Shown one piece after another: positions 1 through 9,954 of a stretch of DNA of 18,206 nt. Positions within the stretch are counted from its first letter, which is position 1. Every line of letters starts with the position of its first letter. The notes beneath the pieces were generated by a model. That model was given only the letters and a program-made list of their open reading frames with translations. It was not told the DNA's origin and did not search any database. Source of the stretch: a candidate division SR1 bacterium (lineage in GTDB: Bacteria > Patescibacteriota > Gracilibacteria > Absconditabacterales > Absconditicoccaceae); the NCBI GenBank assembly GCA_025997135.1, contig BNUE01000020.1, positions 1-18,206 of the forward strand. Reading direction: 5' to 3'. Both the position numbers and the translations under genes were made by a program.

Positions 1-24
1 TTTATTTTTTTTCGTGTAAAACTA

Positions 25-3000
25 ATGCTAAACTGGTTAACTTCGCTGATATGAGGAGATTATAATCAAAAACAACTGAATCAAATTACACCTCAGATAG
101 CACAAATCAATGAGCGATATGGCAAATTTGAGACTTTAACTGATGAAGAAGTACAGTCAAAAACTGAAGAATTTCAGAATCGTTATCAAAACTGAGAAAC
201 TCTAGATCAGCTCTTGCCTGAGGCATTTGCGATAGTTAAGCAGGCGTGTAAAAGAATAGTTGGACAGGAATTTGAAGTAAAAGAAGAAAAACAAGTCTGG
301 AATATGATCCCATACGATGTGCAATTACTGGGAGGAATAGTACTTCATCAGGGGAAAATAGCTGAGATGAAAACTGGAGAATGAAAAACACTCGTCGCAG
401 CAGCACCAGTTTATCTCAATGCTCTCTCTGGCAAATGAGTGCATGTCGTGACGGTCAATGATTACCTAGCCTCTCGTGATGCTCAGTGGATCGGATATCT
501 GTATCAATGGCTAGGACTGACGGTATGAAGCGTTGTAAAAAGTACTCCACTCCAAGCGAGGAGAGGTGAATACTCAAAAGATATAACATACGTTGAGAAC
601 TCAGAACTTGGATTTGATTATCTTCGTGATAATTTAGTGCAGACGATGGAACAGAGGCATGTGATGTGGAGACCTCTGAATTTTGCGATCGTGGATGAGG
701 TGGATTCTATTTTGATTGATGAGGCGAGGACTCCACTGATTATCTCAGAGGCTCGTGAAGAACCGACAGAAAAATATCAATATTATGCAAATATCGTAAA
801 ATTACTAAATCCTTGTACTGAAAAGAAAAAAGTGTCTAAATGACTGATGGCGGAGGCATTTAAAGGCGGGATGCTCTGATGAGCGGTTGGCTGAGAACAA
901 GAAGAGGATGGAGATTATTATATCGATTATAAAACCAAAACAGCATCACTGTCTGGAATGGGAATTGAGAAATTAGAGAAAATGCTGAATGTGGAAAATA
1001 TTTATAAAGATATGTGATTTGAAGAAATTCATCATATAGAAAATGCTCTACGTGCGAAGGCTGTGTATATAAATGATGTGGATTATATAGTCTCTAACTG
1101 AGAAATTCTGATCGTAGATGAACATACGGGGCGCACGATGCCTGGTAGACGTTTTAGTGAATGACTACATCAGGCGATAGAAGCCAAAGAAAAAGTCAAT
1201 ATTCAGCGTGAATCTCAGACGATGGCGACGATTACTTATCAGAATTTTTTCAAACAATATACTAAATTGGCAGGTATGACGGGTACTGCAACGACTGAAG
1301 CTGAGGAATTTAATAAAATCTATGAACTGGAAGTAATCGCTGTTCCGACCAATAGAAATATTATTAGAGTGGATCATAATGACAAGGTTTATTTTAATCA
1401 GGCTGCAAAGCGGAAATTTGTAAAGGATTATATAAAATTTTATCATGAAATAGGACAACCAATATTGATAGGAACTGCAGATATTGCTACGTCTGAAAAG
1501 GTATCTCAGATGTTGGAAAAAGATGCAATAGTTCATAATGTCTTAAATGCAAAATTTCATGAAAAGGAAGCTCATATCGTAGCAAATGCTGGTAGATATC
1601 AATCAGTGGTTGTAGCAACGAATATGGCAGGTCGTGGTACGGATATTAAGCTAGAAGCGTGATTAAATGAAAAATTGGCTACAAATTATGCAAAATGGAT
1701 AAAAAAGCAGATTGAAAAAGGAGAAAACTCGCTGGAATGTGTGATCTATTCAAAAATTGAGTATGAATTGACTTACCAGTGATTGAAAGAAATCTTCGGT
1801 TTGAGTGATCAACAACTGGATGATTTAGGAAAAACAGGGTTAGAAATCTGAAATGCTAAAATAACTGTAAATTTCAATTCTAGAAAAAATATCGAGACTG
1901 ACCGATATGCCAAGATCAGTGTTTCTGTCTCATGAAAAGAGGTTTTGTATAGGGATTTTCACTATGGGCTTTTCATATTGGGGACTGAAAAACATGAATC
2001 AAGGAGAATAGATAATCAGCTTCGCTGACGTGCAGGAAGGCAGTGAGACCCTGGTGTTAGTGTGTTTTTTGTGGCATTGGATGATACTTTGATGAAAAAG
2101 ATGTGATGAGAAAGAATCCAGATGATGGCTGGAATGTTGTTATCAAAGGCGGATATCTCAGAACTAGAATTAACTCAAAAACAGTTTACATCTGCTATTA
2201 CTAGAGCTCAAAAAGAGATTGAAGCGTGGAATTTTGGGACTAGAAAGCATTTATTTGATTATGATAGTGTGATAGATAAGCAGAGGAGAAATGTGTATCA
2301 TACGCGTGATAGTGTGATAGAAGCCAGCTGAGATGAGGTAAAAAAAGCTGAATGGTTGGCTCAGTATCAACAAAAGTTTTTGCTAGATGCTCAGGATGTA
2401 CTTTCCAATCAAATTCAGGCGTGAGAGGCTAGTGGACAGCCGTTATTTGACTTGCTGTCAGTACTTGAAAAAGAATTATGACTGATGATAAAGACGGATG
2501 AGAAAATTCAATATAGTCAGTTTTCTTTCGATACTTTACTGGAAGTACTGGATCGTAGATTAGTTGAATATTTTCAGAATATTTTTGATAATTTAGACAA
2601 AGATTTGCAGTTTAGGATATTTAGTGAAATTAGTCTGCGTATACTGGATAAACTGTGGATCGCACATATCGATGAAATGCAATATCTCAAAGATAAAGTT
2701 GGATTTATGGGGTATGCTCAGATGGATCCGCTCGTAGTGTACAAAAAAGAGAGCTTTGAAAAATTTCAAGATTTATTATCGAATATTAAAATTGATACAA
2801 CAACTGATCTGATGAGAATTGATTATTTACAGGTTGAACAAATGCAGACAGCCCAAGAGCAGTTTATACAAATTGCAAAACAAGATCCAGAAATTATGAG
2901 AAAATTACAAGAAGCTAGTAAACAGGGATGACAAGTTAGGATTACTCAGACGGCTAATAATCTGAATAATACAGGTAAAGATGCTAGAGAAATGATATTT

Positions 3001-3147
3001 GAGGATGAAGACTGAGTTGAGGTATTTGAGGTTGATGGAGAGAAAACAGATGCTGTCTCAGTAGTATCTACAAAAAATAAGGTGAGACCTAATGATCCGT
3101 GTCCATGTGGTAGCTGAAAAAAATATAAAAAGTGTTGTGGAGCATAA
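25..3147 (+). CDS. secA: SecA, preprotein translocase ATPase (read with UGA=Gly)
   Basis: SecA is the cytoplasmic ATPase that drives unfolded preproteins through SecYEG. The frame is open for 1040 codons only if TGA is glycine (about 26 in-frame TGAs). Seen in order: an N-terminus that aligns with SecA starts ([10 protein letters not shown]), Walker A TGEGKT at residues 117-122 with G120 written TGA, NDYLA, the DEVD Walker B at 224-227 followed by [47 protein letters not shown], and [21 protein letters not shown] with TGA at G668 and G674. The tail has the zinc ligands C1026, C1028, C1037 and C1038 of the SEC-C motif. It is longer than E. coli SecA (901 aa), partly because the variable stretch between GRGTDIKL (about 546) and the [11 protein letters not shown] motif (about 649) is roughly 100 residues. 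The ATG at 25 is chosen by alignment; no SD precedes it. It ends 12 bp from the convergent flippase gene with no terminator between. Confidence 0.97.
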
Positions 3148-3159
3148 AAATTTATTGTA

Positions 3160-4767
3160 CTATTTTCCCTTAATTTTTTTGATTTCGTCTAGGAGGAGTC
3201 TGATTTTTGTTCTATTTAAAAATGCTAGGATTAGACCGTAAATTATGAAATAGCAAAATAGTCATAAGAATAGTTCTCATCTAGGACTTCCAGTATGAGA
3301 AAAACTTGAAAAAATGCCAAAATTCTGCGTTTTGAGCAGATACATTAGTATACATAAGATTCATACTAAAAGCAAATTCTTGAGGAGGAACCTGAGATCA
3401 AATGAAAATGGATAATCTTTTGCGATAACTCGCATGGCTCATAATGCCATAACTGCTCGAGAAACCGATAATATGCCAGTGCTGACGATGAGTCACTGAT
3501 GAAGTAAAACGAGTAATATGAAGTTGAGAATGACGTTTATAATTAGAGCTGCACTGACTACTCAGAGTCTGGCTTTTATTTTGCCGAGTCATGCTAGAAT
3601 ATTTAATGAAATTAAAGCCCAACAATTAAAAATCAAGCATGGAGCTGCTCGCTGTAGCATATATCATGAAAATCTAAATGATTCTCCAAATAAAAATACG
3701 GCAATTTCCTGACCGAAAACGACGAAAAATCCTGCAATCATCACAGCAAATCCGCCGAAATATGAATACATAATGCGTTGAAGTAGTCAGAATTTTTCTG
3801 TCTCTTTTTTTGTAATTAATTCGGTAGTAACGGGGAATAAAAAGTTGAAAAGTGGGGCAACGACGATAGTAAATACTACCAATAATGATTGAAAATTTGA
3901 AAAAAAACCAGCTGATTCAGCTCAGAGAACGTTGACGATAACTTGTTGATCGACATTTCAGAGTAGAGTAGAAACATTTGCCACTAGGAAAACTCGCAGG
4001 GCATAGCGAAAATGCTCTTTGAGGACTGATATTTTGTCAAATCAAAATTCTGGATGATTTGGGTGTTTTGTATCTAGAGCTGGAAATAATTTGTAGAGAA
4101 AATTTGGTAAAATGACGTGTTTATATTTTCTCCAGACAATAATGAGCGAAGCTATACATCAAATGCCAACTCAGGTAATTCGTACGATGGCATAATTCTG
4201 GATGGTGAGTGAGGCAGTCGCTCGAAAAATGATTGTAAAGATTAGGTTGCAAAATTGAACAATAGCATTTGATATGCCTTGCGAAAAAGTGTCCTGAAAA
4301 CTGACAAACATAGTAGTACAGAGAGTCAGAATATTGAGTCAAAAGAAATAGAATGCTAAAGTTTTGATAATTTGCGCTGCAACTGGATCGTGAAAATGAT
4401 GGACTGCAAGCCAATCTGCCCCAGAATATAAGAGAATAAAAATCAGGATTCCTGTCAATAATTGCATTGCAAATGATGCATAGATTACTAATTTAGCTTT
4501 AGCTTTTTCTCATTTTATCCAAAATTTTGGTATGAAATATTGCATTGCTTCGGTGAGACCTAGATCATTATATGCTGAGATCATACCCATCAAGCCTAAA
4601 ATACTGTAAAAAATTCAGATATCTGATACAGATACACTACCTGAAATCAACATCCTCAGGATATATCCAATGGGAGCTACTAAAAATGCGAAAAAATATG
4701 ACCAAAATCATTTAGTGATTAGCTTTTTGGATAGAGTTTCGTCGGCGAGAAGTTCTAATTTTGGCAT
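3160..4767 (-). CDS. MOP-superfamily flippase (Wzx/MurJ-like polysaccharide or lipid-linked sugar exporter)
   Basis: 535 residues with UGA=Gly, stop TAG. The protein is almost entirely hydrophobic segments, about 12-14 predicted membrane helices, separated by short basic loops. N-terminal features are typical of oligosaccharide flippases: an amphipathic start (MPKLELLADETLSKKLITKG), then a helix ending in YILRM, then GIFYSILGLMGMISAYNDLG and LTEAMQYFIPKF. The second half has VDQQVIVNVLGAESAGFFSN and VVAPLFNFLFPVT, which match the mid-protein region of this family. Such proteins flip lipid-linked glycan precursors across the cytoplasmic membrane. I cannot tell an O-antigen/S-layer glycan Wzx from a lipid II flippase (MurJ), although the YNDLGLTEA segment favours the Wzx-like group. 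The start is 11 nt after the stop of the upstream gene on the same strand, so the pair is probably one transcript. No SD is visible. Confidence 0.82.
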
Positions 4768-4778
4768 AAATATGGGGT

Positions 4779-5834
4779 TTATAAGTTTACTAATACTTTA
4801 AAAATAGGATTTCAGCTAGATAAATTGAATTTTAGAGCAGGGAAAAAGAATCTTTCAGATCATCTATCTTGGGCTAGGTAAACGAGAAGAGGAGGGTTTA
4901 TTTTTTTGTCTCAGAAGGTAAAATCGGCTAAAATCTCATCTTTTGCGATTGTTGGATAATTTGCTAATTCATATTGAAAAGAGTCTAAATTTGAGATAGT
5001 TAGCATATCATCTGAAATGTAATATGATATGAACATGCCAAACTGAGCATTGTTATCATAGACTGGATAACCATTGAGCATAAAAGGATAGAATATAGTA
5101 GCAAAAGAATTGTCTGTGTTTATCGTGATTTCTGGTTTTCCGTAGTTTTGTAGCGATATACCTAGAGTTTTCAGTTTTTTTTCTACTAATTTTTGTATTT
5201 GTTTGTCGGTTGTTTTAGGACAGGAATCAGCATTACAATTAGAGTTTTTACCAGCCTGATAAATATTTAGTCGTCCATTGAGAAAAGAGATATTGTAACC
5301 TTCAGGATTAGACTCTGAAACTGAAAAATTGGAAGGGACTAGGTCTGAGAAATGTCTAAATGACAATTCTCCGATTTTGAGTTTTTTGAAAGATGTGGAA
5401 GCATTTGAGCTTATCATAGGTTTTCATAGGTGATAAACTGGCATTAGTTCGGCAACTTTTGGATAATTTTTGCCGTCATAGAGATATTGAGAAGGATTAT
5501 TCTCTGTATTTGTGAGTATTGTATTTCATAGACTAGAAGCTGAAATATTTACATTTCATAAAACTGTACTAGATTGCTGATTGGAATGAGGTATATTTAG
5601 GCTGTTTACTTGATAAAATTTTGTCTGAGGCATTAGTTTTTCAGAAAAGAAATCACTGAAGAAAATAACTAAAAAAAGTAATAAAAAACAGATTAAAGCT
5701 ATAGTAAAACCTGTCAATCCTAGCTTTCGTCTGACAGAGAAGGGGAGTCATTTGATGATGTTTTTGTCATTGGCTGACTCAGATTTGTTTTGGGCTATTT
5801 TGGCTTTTAAAAATGTCTGGAAGCGATTTTTCAT
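4779..5834 (-). CDS. Hypothetical single-pass membrane protein with large extracytoplasmic domain
   Basis: 351 residues with UGA=Gly, stop TAA. I do not recognise the family. The N-terminus (1-39) is polar and basic and ends in SVRRKLGLTG. One strong membrane helix follows at about 40-61 (FTIALICFLLLFLVIFFSDF), so most of the protein should lie outside the membrane. The rest is rich in Asn, Ser, Tyr and aromatic residues, with two Cys close together (NCNADSC) that could form a disulfide, and a repeated theme of short beta-strand-like stretches (GYNISFLNGRLNIYQAG, ATIFYPFMLNGYPVYDN). The topology resembles membrane-anchored sensor or inhibitor proteins of the YycH/YycI kind, but I see no motif that proves it. 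It lies 11 nt before the flippase gene and probably shares its transcript, suggesting an envelope role. The ATG at 5834 puts the helix at a normal depth. Confidence 0.85.
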
Positions 5835-5851
5835 CTGATAATTTTTGGAAA

Positions 5852-5893
5852 GATATAAATAAAGGTGAAGCAAGTGCTGTACTTACTCCACCT
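5852..5893 (-). terminator. Probable rho-independent terminator after the Kazal gene
   Basis: On the minus strand a 13-bp stem (5893-5881 with 5875-5863, all paired if two G-U wobbles are allowed) closes a 5-nt loop and is followed by the T-rich run TTTATTTATAT. It sits in the 105-bp gap between the Kazal-inhibitor gene and the next gene on the same strand, so it should separate the two transcription units. The T run is interrupted, so it may be leaky or may instead be an RNA processing hairpin. Confidence 0.55.
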
Positions 5894-5939
5894 ATTTGTA
5901 TTTATTTTGGGATTATTATCAAGAGAAGAGTCAGACTAA

Positions 5940-6785
5940 TTATCCTCTAGCCTCTTTGCAAACTCATTCGTAATCCATCTCAGTATTTGCAGCGTCTGCT
6001 AAACAGCTGTTTGAATAAGTTTTACCATCTTTGCCACAAACTGGAGCAATTTCTTTTGTACATTTAGCTAGAATGCAGGCTCCATCTGTGTATTCTACGT
6101 TTGCAGCTTTTGCTAGACATGTATTGTCGTATGTATTGCCATCAGCTCAGCAAACTGGGAAATATTCTCTAGTACAAACTGGAACTACAGTTGTGGAGTG
6201 AACACAAGCAAGTTTAGCGATATTGTCTTCACATTTACCATTGAAGAGGAAGCTTGCCTTTGATGCTTTTAGATTGCAGAGATTCCCGTATGTTTTACCA
6301 TCTGATCCACAAACTGGAGCAAATTCGTCGGTACAAACTGCAGGAACGTCTTCAGTCTTACATTCTCCATCATGAAGTTTCTCTACTCATGCTGCTTTTA
6401 GTGCACATTCATTTCCATAAGTGAAAATGTCTGTTCCGCAAATTGGAGCAAACTCTAATGTACAAACGGCTGGTTTGTCAGTTTTGATGCTACATGAAGT
6501 CATGTATCCCTCAGGTGCGTAGAAAACTGTAGTCAAAAATACAGCTTTTAAACTATTTAAAATGTCTATCTTTGGTTGTACTTGTTCGTTAGTGAATTTA
6601 GTGATCATACTGTCTAACACCGTGTAGAATTTCTGGACATAGGCTTGATCTTTTTTGTTGAGAGTCTGTGCCATAGCAGTTGCTATCGATGTAATCTGAT
6701 CTGTAGTAGGTGTAGCAGCGAGAACTCCGTATGCTCCGAAGGCTAGAAGTCCAATTCCCATCAGGGAAACAAGTAATTTTTTCAT
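5940..6785 (-). CDS. Secreted protein with four Kazal-type serine protease inhibitor domains
   Basis: 281 residues with UGA=Gly, stop TAA. Residues 1-24 are a clear Sec signal peptide: MKK, a hydrophobic core ([17 protein letters not shown]), and a likely cleavage site after VLA or LAA. Residues about 25-105 are helical and not recognised. Four Kazal domains follow at about 108-142, 151-185, 204-237 and 242-276, each with the pattern C-x6-PVCG-x-DG-x-TY-x-N-x-C plus a closing Cys (for example [20 protein letters not shown]). Kazal domains bind and block the active site of serine proteases through a loop just after the first Cys. Here the loops read TLEFAP, TDEFAP, TREYFP and TKEIAP, so the domains may have different targets. 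The protein should act outside the cell or on its surface, perhaps against host or prey proteases (inference). Promoter and terminator candidates bracket it as a single gene. Confidence 0.93.
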
Positions 6786-6861
6786 AAGAGAAATAAAAGA
6801 AAAAGAAATAAAAGGCTGATTATTGCGATAAATAAAAGGTAATCGCAAAGTTTCGTGTAGA

Positions 6862-6889
6862 ATGTTATAAAAAGGTAGAAAGATTTCAA
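6862..6889 (-). promoter_or_regulatory. Candidate sigma70-type promoter for the Kazal gene
   Basis: On the minus strand TTGAAA (6889-6884), a 16-bp spacer and TAACAT (6867-6862) lie 76 bp upstream of the Kazal start codon. The -35 is embedded in CTTGAAATC, the same string found at the rRNA and tRNA promoters. The -10 is imperfect. Confidence 0.4.
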
Positions 6890-6912
6890 GTGATTTTTTG
6901 GTCTCGCAAAAT

Positions 6913-6940
6913 TTGCAAAATGTAATAAAATATATATACT
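6913..6940 (+). promoter_or_regulatory. Candidate promoter for the 97-aa gene
   Basis: TTGCAA (6913-6918), a 16-bp spacer and TATACT (6935-6940), 40 bp before the ATG at 6981. It lies back to back with the Kazal promoter in the 195-bp divergent gap. The surrounding DNA is very AT-rich, so chance matches are easy. Confidence 0.4.
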
Positions 6941-6980
6941 TAAAAAGAAAATTTTTAAATCTTTAATCAAATTGGCTAAA

Positions 6981-7274
6981 ATGACAAAAGATGAATATAT
7001 TATGAAGGTATTAAATAAAGTGAAATGACTGCGAGAACCTGCAGATCATCTAATATCTCTGATGGAACAGAATCAACTTACTAGTGAATATAAAGATTAT
7101 CTGTATAATCATTTTACGGTAGCGATTCATAATGCTGTAGTGAAAAAAAGAGAAGAGCAACAGGCTTCTTTTAGTCAGCATATACAATCAATTCATGCAC
7201 AAGAAGAGGAAACAAAGCAGGCTGAAGAAAATGATGTAGATAGTTTGGAAAATTTACTGGATACGATGTACTAA
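6981..7274 (+). CDS. Hypothetical small protein (97 aa)
   Basis: 97 residues with one internal TGA read as Gly (KVKGLREPADH); stop TAA. Family not recognised. It is hydrophilic and probably mostly helical: an N-terminal half with MTKDEYIMKVLNKVKGL and SEYKDYLYNHFTVAIHNAV, then a highly charged Glu/Gln-rich stretch (REEQQASFSQ, QEEETKQAEEND) likely to be a coiled coil or extended helix, and an acidic end (DVDSLENLLDTMY). It has no signal peptide or membrane segment and should be cytoplasmic. It is transcribed alone between the divergent Kazal gene and the convergent MFS gene, whose 3' end it overlaps by 21 bp. Under the standard code only the part from the ATG at 7062 would be called, so the true start is easily missed. 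Confidence 0.75.
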
Positions 7275-8603
7275 AATTTTTTTGCTGACTATCCATAGTC
7301 ATAGTATAAAAAGAGCAGCTCCGACTAGAATAAATCCAGATTGGACTCCAATAAAAGTCACTAATATCCCAAATCCCAGAGATCACAGGATCTCTCATAA
7401 TTTTCCTGTGAAATTTGTAGCTCATGCTATGACTCATTGATCTTTGTTTTGTGCGTAATCACTGACTAAACCTACTGTTATTGGATTGAGAAATGCAATT
7501 CCTAATGAAATGCCAAACGTTAAAACTAGAATTATCGCAAAATTATCTTGAAATCATAGTAAAACATACATGAGTGACATAAATATGAAAATCAATCCTA
7601 TGATCAGCTTTTTATTTATTTTGTCTATCCTTTTGCCTAGAAATACCATAATGAGATAAGGTACTTTCATAACTGCATAAACTAATGCAATTTGCGAAAG
7701 ATTGAGATTATTGGCTAATGCTACGATAGGAATGAATAAAAATCAAACATAACTCAGAAAATAAGTTAATCCGACACTTCATAGTGAAGTATATAGTTGG
7801 TGACTGGCTCATTTGAGTAGAGCAATAATTCTTTTTCGAGCCTGAGTAGAAAAAATTTCATGGATGAAAATGTCTAAAAACCCGTGTTGTCATCTGAATG
7901 ATTGATGTTGATGTAGGGAGCTTTCTACTTCCATCATAGAGGTTTTGATCTCTCTTCTGAAAAATGTATTCCAGCTCCTGGTGCGGTACTTTGGGAGAAG
8001 TAATCTCATAGTGTCGTCCTGCAGGATAGAGATTAAAGCAAAAATGACGACAAACATATACATAAAAGGAAGCTCTAAATATCTGACTAGAACTACACTT
8101 ATCAATGCTCCGATAATCTGTGCAACCTGATAGCTTGAAAAAAACATTCAAAAAATTTGGGTGTGATTTGATTTTGTCGAATTTTTACCGTAAAAGCTCT
8201 GATAAGTGGTAAAAGTAATTCCGCTGGCAAATCAGCAAAATATGGTAGCAAATAATAATAAAACCCATGTATGTAATAACCCAGCCAAGAAAAATAATAT
8301 TCAGCATATAAAATATAAAATTTTGCCTATCAATAATAGGTATTTTACATTTACACGGTCATTTAAACTGCCAATGGGAATCACAATCAGTAGTTTCGAT
8401 AAAGCTAAGACAGTTCAGATAGCTGTAATTCACCAGGCACTACCGATAATGTCTGAAACATAGATAGAGAAATAAGTATCGGTGCCTAATCCCCATCAAA
8501 TCATAAATAAAAAAAGAGAAAAGGAAACAAATCTGATTTGTACAGGGAATTGACTCAGAAAATGAGAAAATTTGTGTTTTGAAAGAGTAGATAATCTTTT
8601 CAT
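7254..8603 (-). CDS. Major facilitator superfamily (MFS) transporter
   Basis: 449 residues with many TGA glycines; stop TAA inside the convergent 97-aa gene. About 12 hydrophobic helices are visible in two six-helix halves with a longer cytoplasmic loop between. The first half has the MFS loop-2/3 signature in the form GSLNDRVNVKYLLLIGK (family pattern G-x3-D-R-x-G-R-R), and the second half has the corresponding FLGKRIDKINKKLIIGL. Other typical segments are MIGWGLGTDTYFSIYVSDI and FGISLGIAFLNPITVGLVSD. MFS proteins are single-polypeptide uniporters, symporters or antiporters of the cytoplasmic membrane; the substrate (drug, sugar, nucleoside or other) cannot be read from the sequence. The central loop, roughly 195-240, is charged and holds the sequence RREIKTSMMEVESSLHQHQS. 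The ATG at 8603 sits directly below a promoter, so the mRNA may be leaderless. Confidence 0.85.
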
Positions 8604-8610
8604 TCAGGCT

Positions 8611-8638
8611 GTGATATGAAAATTCAGTAAAAAGTCAA
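8611..8638 (-). promoter_or_regulatory. Candidate promoter for the MFS gene, possibly leaderless
   Basis: On the minus strand TTGACT (8638-8633), a 16-bp spacer and TATCAC (8616-8611). The -10 ends only 7 bp before the ATG at 8603, so transcription should begin at or next to the start codon. Confidence 0.4.
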
Positions 8639-8668
8639 GTAAAATGTAAGGTATAAACTATCTTTTAA

Positions 8669-8697
8669 TTGTCTTTTAATTGCTCTATGTGTAAAAT
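8669..8697 (+). promoter_or_regulatory. Candidate promoter for the ABC ATPase gene
   Basis: TTGTCT (8669-8674), a 17-bp spacer and TAAAAT (8692-8697), about 40 bp before the ATG at 8738. An alternative -10, TAATAT, sits at 8702-8707. The nonamer TTTTAATTG is present twice in tandem (8663-8671 and 8674-8682) around the -35. Confidence 0.35.
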
Positions 8698-8737
8698 GAG
8701 GTAATATAAGGTTTTAATTATCTTATCTGAAAATCAA

Positions 8738-9406
8738 ATGGTAGAAAAAAGAGTGCCACTTATCACTGTAACTGAACTTACACGATGATATCCTCAGCAG
8801 ACAAAACCGCTTTTTAGAAAGCTGAATTTTGATATTTTTCCAGGTGAATTTACGATTATTATAGGTAAGTCAGGGACTGGTAAATCCACTTTGGTTAAAT
8901 TTTTGATATGAGAACTGAGACCTTTTAGTAAAACAGTGTACTATAAGATGGATGATCTCTCGACTCTTACAGATGATGAGATCCAGAAATATAGACGTAA
9001 AATGTGAATAGTTTTCCAAGATGATAAGCTTATTCAGTCTAAATCTCTAAAAGAAAATATACTGTATCCGCTGAGATTAGAATGATACTGAGAAGCTACA
9101 ATGCAGGCGAAATATAAGGAAGTATTGGCAAAATTTCATCTCGAAGATGATATAAAGAGGACTAGTAAAAATATTTCAGGATGAGAAAAACAAAAAATTG
9201 CCCTTGCTAGAGCCTTAATTCACGATCCAGAATGTGTAATTGCTGATGAACCTAGCTGAAATCTAGATCGAGAATATACTCAGGAAATATGAGATATCTT
9301 AATCGATGTAAATAGTAAAGGTAAAGCAGTCGTTCTCATCACTCACGATATTCATTTGCTCAATTATATTAAGTCTAAAATTAATGTGAATATCTTTCAA
9401 ATGTAA
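8738..9406 (+). CDS. ABC transporter ATP-binding protein, FtsE/LolD-like
   Basis: 222 residues, the usual length for FtsE/LolD-type ATPases, stop TAA. All nucleotide-binding motifs are present: Walker A GKSGTGKS at 43-50, Q-loop Q94 in VFQDDKLI, ABC signature SGGEKQ at 147-152, Walker B CVIADEPSGNLD with D170 and E171, and H-loop H203 in LITHD. The second signature glycine and the G of PSGNLD are TGA codons, which independently supports UGA=Gly. The short YYKMDDLSTLTDDEIQKYRR stretch before the Q-loop and the PSGNLD form are typical of the FtsE/LolD/MacB group, which power envelope processes such as cell-wall hydrolase activation or lipoprotein release. No FtsX-like or other permease lies next to it here, so its partner is unknown. 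The protein ends shortly after the H-loop. No SD is seen before the ATG. Confidence 0.9.
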
Positions 9407-9416
9407 AATAATTAAC

Positions 9417-9445
9417 TTGGCAAATCTTAGAAAGCTAGATATTTT
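9417..9445 (+). promoter_or_regulatory. Candidate promoter for the 162-aa gene
   Basis: TTGGCA (9417-9422), a 17-bp spacer and TATTTT (9440-9445), 20 bp before the ATG at 9466, leaving a very short leader. It suggests that the 162-aa gene is transcribed separately from the ABC gene 59 bp upstream. Confidence 0.35.
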
Positions 9446-9465
9446 ATCATATATTCTTTTACTCG

Positions 9466-9954
9466 ATGAACGATAAAGCACAACTAATATATACTAATAT
9501 TACCACATCATGTAATAATTTAACTATCGCTAAATATATAAAAAATGAGATTAAGCAGTCATTGCTCCATCTAAATGAGTATAAATTGGAGAACATTAGG
9601 CAGTGTTTACCTGCGTTTTTGGAATTTGTAAATGAGCTGAATGAAAATAATACAAATACTATTCAGTCTCTCTCGTCTAAAGCTCAGGGTAAGAAGAAAA
9701 AAAAGCTGAATAATTCAGTATTGTATTACTGTTGTTATCAAAATATTACAGCCGATGAAGAAAAAGAGATTGGAAAAAAAATACAAGCAAATATAGCTGA
9801 TGTCGTCACAAATATCAATGTAATTAAGTGAGTTTTGTTGTTGTCGATTGATGAATTTTGCAACTGAAGTCAGACTAGAATGAGTATAAATACAATGCTA
9901 AAAAAGACTAAACATTCTAAGCAAAATTATAATAAGATTAGTCTGCAAGCATAA
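9466..9954 (+). CDS. Hypothetical protein (162 aa)
   Basis: 162 residues with two internal TGA glycines near the C-terminus; stop TAA. I do not recognise it. No signal peptide and no membrane helix are visible. It looks helical (TIAKYIKNEIKQSLLHLNEY, LPAFLEFVNELNENNTN), with a basic patch GKKKKKLNNS in the middle followed by VLYYCCYQNITADEEKEIGK, and a lysine-rich tail (MLKKTKHSKQNYNKI). The basic patch and tail could bind nucleic acid or acidic surfaces, but this is only a guess. Under the standard code it would be cut short at 9831. Its last 28 bp overlap the 3' end of the convergent lipoprotein gene. Confidence 0.7.

Noticed and set aside
25..3147. secA as a pseudogene split by many stop codons
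   Set aside because: All interruptions are TGA at glycine positions in one unshifted frame; TAA and TAG never occur before the end.
3398..8463. Plus-strand open frames opposite the flippase and MFS genes
   Set aside because: They are shadows of long, clearly membrane-protein-coding minus-strand frames and have no recognisable product.
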